Part shown: positions 58,067 to 64,000 of the stretch, one piece after another
Position numbering within the stretch: the stretch's first letter is position 1
Layout: the number at the start of each line of letters is the position of its first letter
Assembly (NCBI GenBank): GCA_023663365.1
Contig: JAMPHP010000005.1
Location: forward strand, 1-64,000
DNA length: 64,000 nt
DNA from: Muribaculaceae bacterium
GTDB taxonomy: Bacteria; Bacteroidota; Bacteroidia; Bacteroidales; Muribaculaceae
Reading direction: 5' to 3'
Made by a program: the position numbers and the translations under genes
The notes under the pieces: generated by a model
Seen by the model: only the letters and a program-made list of their open reading frames with translations
The model's database searches: none
Told to the model about the DNA's origin: nothing

Positions 58067-60373
58067 TTATTTCAGGGTGAAGGGGAGTGTGGCTACGCGC
58101 TCGCTGTCGGGGCCCGCCATGACCAGAAATTCGCCGGGCTCGGTCACGAATTCGAGCTTGGAATTGTAGAAGCGTAGCTGCTCGGGTGTGATCTTGAACG
58201 AAACCTTGCGGCTCTCGCCGGGCTTGAGGGTGATGCGCTCGAAGTGCTTGAGCTCCTTGACGGGTCGCGCCACCGAGCCGGCAACATCGCGGGTGTAGAA
58301 CTGCACAACTTCGGCACCCTCGCGGTCGCCGGTGTTTGTCACGGTCACTGTGGCTGTGATTTCGCCGCCGTCGGTGAGGGTGTCCTTGTCGAGGGTGAAG
58401 TCGGTGTAGGTGAAGTCGGTGTAGCTGAGACCGTAGCCGAAGGGGTAGAGCGGCTTGTTGGGAATTTCAAAGTAGTTGGAGCGGTATTTCTGATAAGCGC
58501 TGTTGCGCGGGTCTTTGGGGCGTCCGGTGTTGAAATGATTGTAGTATACGGGTATCTGACCTACGTTGTAGGGCATGGAAGCCGTGAGCTTGCCCGAGGG
58601 GTTTACGTCGCCGAATACCACGTCGGCGATGGCGTCGGGGGCTTCGGAGCCGCCGAACCATACGTTGAGGATGGCAGGCACGTGCTCGCTCTCCCAGGCC
58701 ATCACGGTGGGGCGGCCCGAGAAGTTGAGCATCACCACGGGTTTGCCGATGGCCAGAAGGGCCTCGAGGAGGCGGCGCTGTGTGGCCGGCAGTGTGAGCT
58801 CGGAGCGCGACGACGATTCACCGCTGCTCTCCGAAGCCTCGCCCAGAGCAGCCACAATCACATCGGCTTCGGCAGCCACTTTCAGAGCTTCGGCAAGGAG
58901 CTCATCCTCACTGCGTGGGTCGCGCATCTCGCGGCCGAATACTGTGACGTATTTTTCGAGCTCGGGGTCGGAGTATACATTGGAGCCTTTAGCATAGAGG
59001 AGCTTGGCCTTGCCTTTGAGAGCATCCTCGAAGCCTTGCTTCAAGGTCTTGTACTTGCCGAAGTCGGCCGATACGCTCCATGTGCCGGGCATATTGGCAG
59101 CAGTGTTTGCCATCGGGCCGATCAGGGCAACCTTGCCCTTCTTTGCCAGGGGCAGAACCTTGCCGTCGTTCTTGAGCAGGACGAAAGTCTCGGCCGCAGT
59201 ACGGCGTGCCTCGGCGCGGTGCTCGGGGGTGTAGATGTGAGTGGCCTCGCGGCTCACGTCGTTGTACTTGTAGGGGTTGTCGAAAAGGCCGAGGCGGTAC
59301 TTGGCCTCAAGGATGCGGCGCACGGCTTGGTCGATTTGCTCCACGGGTACCTTTCCGCTCTCCACACCGGCCTTGAGAGTGCCGATGAATCCGAAAGAGC
59401 ACATGTCCATGTCGGTGCCGGCGTCGAGGGCGCGTGCCGACGCCTCGGGGAGGCTTTCGAGGCCATGCACGCCGACTTCGGCAATGGAGCCGTAGTCGGT
59501 GACTACGAAGCCGCCGAAATCCCACTGCTTGCGGAGCACGTCGTCGACGAGCCACTTGTTCTCGGTGGCGGGTATGCCGTCGACGAGGTTGAATGATGTC
59601 ATCACCGATGCGGCGCCTTCGTCGACTGCGGCCTGATAGGGTGCGAAGTATTCGTTATACATGCGGAAGCGGCTCATGTCCACGGTGTTGTAGTCTCGGC
59701 CTGCTTCCGAGGCACCATATAGGGCGAAGTGCTTCACGCATGCGAGGATTTCATCGTTGTCGCTGAGGTCGCCCTGATAGCCACGCACCATGGCACGTGC
59801 TATTTGGCTGCCGAGGTATGGGTCCTCACCCGAGCCTTCGGCCATGCGCCCCCAGCGGGGGTCGCGGCTAATGTCGACCATAGGGCTGAAGGTCCAGTTG
59901 ATGCCCGAAGCACCGGCCTCTACGGCGGCTACGCGGGCGGAGCGCTCGATGGCGTCCATATCCCAGGAGCAAGAGAGGGCGAGAGGGATGGGGAATACTG
60001 TCTCATAGCCGTGGATCACGTCCATGCCTATGAGCAGAGGTATGCCGAGGCGGCTTTCTTCGACGGCGAGGCGCTGCAGGTCGCGGATTTTGGATGCGCC
60101 TTTGATATTGAATGTGCCGCCAATCTGCCCGTTGCGGGCAGCTGCGCCAATGTTGCTGTTGACGGCATCGCCTGTGGTGATGTCGTCGCCTGCGGGGAGG
60201 TTGAGCTGGCCGATTTTTTCGTCGAGAGTCATCCGGCTCATCAGCTCGGTGATGAAGGCATCCATCTTGGTCTTATCGGCGGCGGAGGGTATGGTGGCAG
60301 CTCCGGCCGTAGCGGCTGCCGACAAAGCCAGAGCGAGTATGCTTATCTTTTTCATTTTCATGGGTGTAGTCAT
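58067..60373 (-). CDS. GH3 beta-glucosidase (BglX-like)
   Basis: A 768-residue exported enzyme with a signal peptide (to about residue 25), a GH3 N-terminal barrel with catalytic D293 in VVTDYGS, a GH3 C-terminal alpha/beta domain carrying the acid/base region (GEASESSGESSSR), and a fibronectin-III-like domain to the end. It cuts terminal beta-linked glucose from oligosaccharides in the periplasm. Its ATG overlaps the stop of the upstream GH3 gene (ATGA), which fixes the start and shows coupled translation. It is last in the cluster. Confidence 0.93.
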   Translation of the reverse strand: MTTPMKMKKISILALALSAAATAGAATIPSAADKTKMDAFITELMSRMTLDEKIGQLNLPAGDDITTGDAVNSNIGAAARNGQIGGTFNIKGASKIRDLQRLAVEESRLGIPLLIGMDVIHGYETVFPIPLALSCSWDMDAIERSARVAAVEAGASGINWTFSPMVDISRDPRWGRMAEGSGEDPYLGSQIARAMVRGYQGDLSDNDEILACVKHFALYGASEAGRDYNTVDMSRFRMYNEYFAPYQAAVDEGAASVMTSFNLVDGIPATENKWLVDDVLRKQWDFGGFVVTDYGSIAEVGVHGLESLPEASARALDAGTDMDMCSFGFIGTLKAGVESGKVPVEQIDQAVRRILEAKYRLGLFDNPYKYNDVSREATHIYTPEHRAEARRTAAETFVLLKNDGKVLPLAKKGKVALIGPMANTAANMPGTWSVSADFGKYKTLKQGFEDALKGKAKLLYAKGSNVYSDPELEKYVTVFGREMRDPRSEDELLAEALKVAAEADVIVAALGEASESSGESSSRSELTLPATQRRLLEALLAIGKPVVMLNFSGRPTVMAWESEHVPAILNVWFGGSEAPDAIADVVFGDVNPSGKLTASMPYNVGQIPVYYNHFNTGRPKDPRNSAYQKYRSNYFEIPNKPLYPFGYGLSYTDFTYTDFTLDKDTLTDGGEITATVTVTNTGDREGAEVVQFYTRDVAGSVARPVKELKHFERITLKPGESRKVSFKITPEQLRFYNSKLEFVTEPGEFLVMAGPDSERVATLPFTLK

Positions 60374-62604
60374 TTAAGGGCAAATTTTGCGGAAGTGCGG
60401 ATGTCGTCGGAGGCAGAGCCTATCGAAGCGATGAACTGGCCCGGCTCGGCCACCCATTCGCGGCTGTCGGGGTTGTAGAAGCTGAGTGCCGAGCTGTCGA
60501 TGGTGAAAGATACATCGCGAGTCTCGCCGGGCTGCAGGTAAATTTTCTCGAAGCCTTTGAGCTCCTTGGCAGGTCGGAGCACAGAGCTCTTGGGGTCGCT
60601 CACGTAGAGCTGCACCACTTCGGCACCTGCCACACTGCCGCTGTTTGTGACGGGCACGGTGACAGTGACGGTGCCGTCGGCAGCCATCTCCTTGCTGTCG
60701 ATGGCTGCTTTTCCGTAGGTGAAGTCGGTGTAGCTCAGGCCGTGGCCGAAGGCGAAGAGAGGCTTGATTTTCTTTGTGTCGTGCCAGCGGTAGCCCACAA
60801 GGATGCTTTCTTTGTACTCGAGGTCAAAGATGTCGGAGTCGGCACGCTTCACGCCGGGGTAGCTGCCGGTGGCATGTGCGCCGTTGTCGGCAAGTGCTAC
60901 GGGGAAAGTGAAAGGCAGTTTGCCCGAAGGATTGACCTTGCCGAAGAGGACATCGGCGATAGAGTTGCCGGCCTCAGAGCCGAGGAACCATGCTTGCACA
61001 ATTGCGGGCACGCTCTTCACCCAGGGCATTGCCACGGCGTTGCCGCTCACGTTCACCACCACCAGGCGGGGAGCCACGGCAGCAAGAGCCGAAATCACGT
61101 CGTCCTGCCCGTAGGGGAGCTCGAGGCCTGCACGGTCGGCATCCTCGCAGTCCTGCCCGGCGCTCTTGTTGAGGCCGCCTACGAATATCACATAGTCGGC
61201 TTCCTTGGCTTTGCCGACGGCTTCGGCAATGAGCTCGGCAGCGTTGCGATTGTCGCGCAGGTCCTGGCCGGTGACCACGCCATTGTACTCACCGGTGACA
61301 TCGCCCACATATCCGCGGGCATAGTCGACGGTAGCTTTTCCGGCTGCTGCGGCACGGATGCCGTCGAGAGGCGAGAGCTCGCGCTGCACTTTCAGCGAGG
61401 AGGAGCCGCCGCCCACGGTCATCATCTTGACGGCATTCTCGCCCACCACGAGGATGCGCGGTGTGGCCTGAAGGTCGATGGGGAGCACGCGGCCTTCGTT
61501 GCGGAGGAGCACGATGCCGTCGTTGCCGATGCGGCGGGCGGCATCGTAGTGAGTCTCGCTGCACATCTCGCCCTCGCCTTTGGAGTAGTCCATGGCGGTG
61601 CGGAATATGAGTCGGAGCACACGGCGTGCTTTGTCGTCGAGCTCGTCGGTGCCAACCTTGCCCTCCTCGATCATGCGGAGATAGGGGGTGGCGAGGAAAT
61701 AGTTCTGATATGCGTTTGATGTGCCTTGCGAGAGGCCGTTTGTCCACGAGCCGAACTCGAGGTCCATGCCGTTTGCGATTGCTTGCGGGGTGTCGTGCAC
61801 GCCGCCCCAGTCGCTTACCACGGCGCCGTCGAAGCCCCATTCATTCTTGAGGATGTCGTTGAGGAAGTAGGAGTTGTGGCAAAGATGCTCGTCGCCGTGG
61901 AGATTGTATGCCGCCATTATCGACCAGGCGCCACCTTGCTGCACGGCTGCTTTGAAGGCCGGCAGATAGATTTCGCGGAGAGCGCGCTCGTCGAGGCTAA
62001 CGTTGGTGGTGTGGCGGTTTACCTCGTTGTTGTTGAGGGCATAGTGCTTCACGCAAGCAGCCACGCCTTGATTTTGCACGCCTTGCACGTAGGGCACTAC
62101 CATTTGCGAAGCCAGATAGGGGTCTTCGCCCATGTACTCGAAATTTCGGCCGTTGAGCGGTGTGCGGTAGATGTTGACGCCCGGGCCGAGGAGCACGTCC
62201 TTGCCACGGTAGCGCGCTTCCTCGCCTATGGCAGTGCCGTAGAGCATGGCCATGTCGGGGTTCCAGCTTGCAGCGAGGCAGGTGAGAGCGGGGAATGCCA
62301 CGCAGGAGTCGTTTGTCCATCCGGCCTGATCCCACTCATCCCAGAGGACTTCGGGGCGTATGCCGTGCGGGCCGTCGGTGCACCACAGGTCGGGGATTCC
62401 GAGGCGGGGTACGCCCCGCGACGAGAATTTCGACTGGGCGTGGATGAGGTCCAGTTTTTCCTGAGTCGTCATGCGGGAGAGGGCATCGTCGACTCGCTGC
62501 TCCAGGGGTGCGGAGGAGTCGCGGTAGAGGGGCTTTTCCGCAGATGCGGACATTGCCGCAAGAGCCACGGCAATGCTGATGGAGGTGGATAGTATTCGGT
62601 TCAT
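60370..62604 (-). CDS. GH3 family beta-glycosidase
   Basis: A 744-residue exported enzyme of a different GH3 branch from its neighbour. It has a signal peptide to about residue 22 (SASAE), a barrel beginning LSRMTTQEKLDLIHA with nucleophile D265 in GAVVSDWGG, a C-terminal alpha/beta domain and a FnIII-like domain. Beta-glucosidase is the likeliest activity. The ATG at 62604 is 2 bases from the GH5 stop; the long in-frame extension upstream overlaps GH5 and is rejected. Two GH3 enzymes in one operon suggest two linkage types or chain lengths. Confidence 0.92.
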   Translation of the reverse strand: MNRILSTSISIAVALAAMSASAEKPLYRDSSAPLEQRVDDALSRMTTQEKLDLIHAQSKFSSRGVPRLGIPDLWCTDGPHGIRPEVLWDEWDQAGWTNDSCVAFPALTCLAASWNPDMAMLYGTAIGEEARYRGKDVLLGPGVNIYRTPLNGRNFEYMGEDPYLASQMVVPYVQGVQNQGVAACVKHYALNNNEVNRHTTNVSLDERALREIYLPAFKAAVQQGGAWSIMAAYNLHGDEHLCHNSYFLNDILKNEWGFDGAVVSDWGGVHDTPQAIANGMDLEFGSWTNGLSQGTSNAYQNYFLATPYLRMIEEGKVGTDELDDKARRVLRLIFRTAMDYSKGEGEMCSETHYDAARRIGNDGIVLLRNEGRVLPIDLQATPRILVVGENAVKMMTVGGGSSSLKVQRELSPLDGIRAAAAGKATVDYARGYVGDVTGEYNGVVTGQDLRDNRNAAELIAEAVGKAKEADYVIFVGGLNKSAGQDCEDADRAGLELPYGQDDVISALAAVAPRLVVVNVSGNAVAMPWVKSVPAIVQAWFLGSEAGNSIADVLFGKVNPSGKLPFTFPVALADNGAHATGSYPGVKRADSDIFDLEYKESILVGYRWHDTKKIKPLFAFGHGLSYTDFTYGKAAIDSKEMAADGTVTVTVPVTNSGSVAGAEVVQLYVSDPKSSVLRPAKELKGFEKIYLQPGETRDVSFTIDSSALSFYNPDSREWVAEPGQFIASIGSASDDIRTSAKFALK

Positions 62605-62606
62605 GT

Positions 62607-63851
62607 TCAGTCGATATTGAGCTTCATGGATCGGATATATGATTTCTGAGGAGTGCAGTTCTCGAAGCGGCTGTTTGCCACGAACTCGCGCAGAGCCCGG
62701 CGAGCCACGGCAGTGTCGGGGCGAGCGCTGCGGATGGCAGCGTAGCCGTCGCGGCGAGCTTCGGAGAAGGCCACGATGCTGTCCCATTCGGCTGGTCGGC
62801 TGATGGCTGACATGCAGGAGCCGTCGAGCTTCTTGTAGGGCCAGTAGGTGTAGCCTATGTTATTGTCTTCGAGGACTTGGCTGAACGACTGCTGCCACTC
62901 GTCGGTGTTGTGACCGATTTCGCCCATATACATAGGCAGGCCTGTGCTGTCGCGGAAGGCGATGTAGTGGTCGATAGCCTCGGCCGTGGGGTCGCCTCCG
63001 TAGCGGTGGCAGGTGTACATGATCTTGTTGTCGTAAGCCCAGTCGGAGAAGTTTGAGAAGTTGCTGTTCCACTGCGGGCCGCCGAGGAGCACGATGTGGT
63101 TGCTGTCGTGGCGGCGTATGGCCTCGACGGCGCGCTTGTGCAGAGGCTCGAGATGCGGGTTGAGGCTCTCGCTGTCGAAGAAGTGGGCTATAGGCTCGTT
63201 GATGAGCTCGTAGCCGAGGATTACGGGTTCGTTGCTGTATCGCTTTGCAATCTGCTCCCATATGTCGCAGAAGAGCTGCTGTGCGCGAGGGCTCTCCATG
63301 AGCCAGGGGTAGCCGTAGCTGTCGTCGATGTTGTCGCCGGTCTGGCCGCCGGGAGCGTCGTGCATGTCGAGGATGAGGTAGAGATTGTTGCGGCGGCACC
63401 ACTCCACCACGCTGTCGATGCGCTCGTAGCCGTCGTGATTGCTGCTTCGGCCCATGTAGTCTTCGTCGGTGAAGAGCTTGTAGTGGAAGGGCAGGCGGAT
63501 GGTGTTGGCTCCTGTCGATGCGATGAAGTCGATGTCGGCCGCGGTGATGTAGTTGTCCTTGAAGTCCTGCCAGAAGTCGGCAGCTGCTTCCTCACCAACG
63601 AGCTGGCAGAGCATCTCATTGATGAAGCGCGGCGAATTTGTGCGGCTGAAGCCGAACATATATCCTTCGGGATTGAGCCAGTTGCCGAGGTTGGTGCCCC
63701 GGATGAAGAACTTCTCGCCGTCGGGTGTGATCAGGTTGTGCCCGTCCACGCGCACGAACGCTTCGGGAGGCAGCTGTGCCTCCTCTTTCTGTGCGGCGCA
63801 TGAGCCGAGCAGGCCGGCGGCGGCGATGGTGATGTACAGGAAATGTTTCAT
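62607..63851 (-). CDS. GH5 endo-glycosidase lipoprotein
   Basis: A 414-residue lipoprotein (lipobox LLGSC, C18) with a GH5 barrel: RGTNLGNWLNPEGY at about 51-64, acid/base E219 in ELINEP and nucleophile E311 in YMGEIG. Similarity to exo-1,3/1,6-beta-glucanase-like GH5 proteins and the GH16 and GH3 neighbours point to beta-glucan as substrate, though other beta-glycans are possible. It lies 40 bases after the GH16 stop, in one operon. Confidence 0.9.
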   Translation of the reverse strand: MKHFLYITIAAAGLLGSCAAQKEEAQLPPEAFVRVDGHNLITPDGEKFFIRGTNLGNWLNPEGYMFGFSRTNSPRFINEMLCQLVGEEAAADFWQDFKDNYITAADIDFIASTGANTIRLPFHYKLFTDEDYMGRSSNHDGYERIDSVVEWCRRNNLYLILDMHDAPGGQTGDNIDDSYGYPWLMESPRAQQLFCDIWEQIAKRYSNEPVILGYELINEPIAHFFDSESLNPHLEPLHKRAVEAIRRHDSNHIVLLGGPQWNSNFSNFSDWAYDNKIMYTCHRYGGDPTAEAIDHYIAFRDSTGLPMYMGEIGHNTDEWQQSFSQVLEDNNIGYTYWPYKKLDGSCMSAISRPAEWDSIVAFSEARRDGYAAIRSARPDTAVARRALREFVANSRFENCTPQKSYIRSMKLNID

Positions 63852-63891
63852 GAATGGTTTTTATGTCGATATGTATTGTAGGGTCAAGACC

Positions 63892-64000
63892 TTATTTCTG
63901 CTGAAACACGCGCACGTAGTCCACTTCCATAGTGGCGGGCAGACAGCTCTCGTCGACGCCTTGGGCTCCGCCCCAGTCGCCACCCCAAGCGAGGTTGAGG
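63892..64000 (-). CDS. GH16 glycoside hydrolase, C-terminal end (partial)
   Basis: The last 35 codons and stop of a gene that begins beyond the right edge. The translated end, NLAWGGDWGG followed by PATMEVDYVRVFQ, is the characteristic close of GH16 laminarinase/lichenase-type enzymes. With GH5 and two GH3 enzymes downstream it would start the breakdown of a beta-1,3- or mixed-linkage glucan. The start and active site are not visible. Confidence 0.85.
   Translation of the reverse strand, partial: LNLAWGGDWGGAQGVDESCLPATMEVDYVRVFQQK

Noticed and set aside
58045-58070. TTTAAAGGATTAT direct repeat at the GH3 stop as a regulatory site
   Set aside because: It is a short local duplication over the stop codon with no partner site; slippage explains it.
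1-64000. tRNA, rRNA, CRISPR array, integrase or insertion-sequence transposase
   Set aside because: No tRNA T-loop with matching acceptor stem, no rRNA-like stretch, no regularly spaced repeat-spacer array and no transposase or integrase motif was found by reading both strands.

Overview
The window reads as a chromosomal segment of a Bacteroidota species, order Bacteroidales, most likely a gut Muribaculaceae-type organism (family-level placement is inference). Support comes from a serine palmitoyltransferase for sphingolipids, a reverse rubrerythrin, type IX secretion genes porU and porV, succinate/acetate CoA-transferase, rex, many secreted glycoside hydrolases, and repeated TAnnTTTG (-7 type) promoters. 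Most genes are GC-rich at third positions; a few blocks are clearly more AT-rich (about 30.9-32.7 kb, 40.3-44.2 kb, 48.5-50.0 kb) and look acquired.

Layout. 0.2-10.4 kb: VUT/YhhQ transporter flanked by two related hairpin repeats, htpG, aquaporin, spt, reverse rubrerythrin, a DUF389 membrane protein and a large outer-membrane barrel. 10.5-16.9 kb: CoA-transferase, a small membrane protein divergent from miaB, a GH20 hexosaminidase and a beta-propeller lipoprotein. 16.9-21.4 kb: yceD-rpmF-fabH-era-der on the minus strand from a canonical promoter. 21.4-30.6 kb: ten minus-strand genes with overlapping or nearly touching ends (LRR protein, trmB, mrp, aroQ, glycosyltransferase, epimerase, an 84-aa membrane protein, O-methyltransferase, flippase-like protein, carboxynorspermidine synthase). 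30.6-34.0 kb: accessory zone with a MITE-like element, an inactivated metalloprotease-like secreted protein, a truncated lipoprotein start, and dispersed repeats that run into the end of an orphan gene. 34.0-40.2 kb: membrane protein, DUF4919, GH20, FKBP, LemA, glyS. 40.3-44.2 kb: a GNAT toxin-antitoxin pair and a membrane-anchored winged-helix regulator followed by four phased direct repeats and an outer-membrane barrel. 44.2-48.2 kb: divergent GH27 and GH20. 48.3-51.2 kb: a defence-like locus with a TIR-TM-STING-like protein, a PDDEXK nuclease, and a second partial copy of the STING-like tail. 51.2-58 kb: ispF, porV, porU, a degenerate FAH-family protein and rex. 58-64 kb: a GH3-GH3-GH5-GH16 cluster, probably for beta-glucan, running off the right edge.

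Most novel candidates: (1) the TIR-TM-STING-like protein with no cyclic-nucleotide synthase in view and a 187-bp, 94% identical duplicate of its C-terminal end on the far side of a nuclease gene; (2) the transmembrane one-component regulator, phased operator and barrel; (3) the two 164-165 bp inverted-repeat elements placed upstream of an LRR gene and of porV. No rRNA, tRNA, CRISPR array, integrase or SusC/SusD pair was seen.
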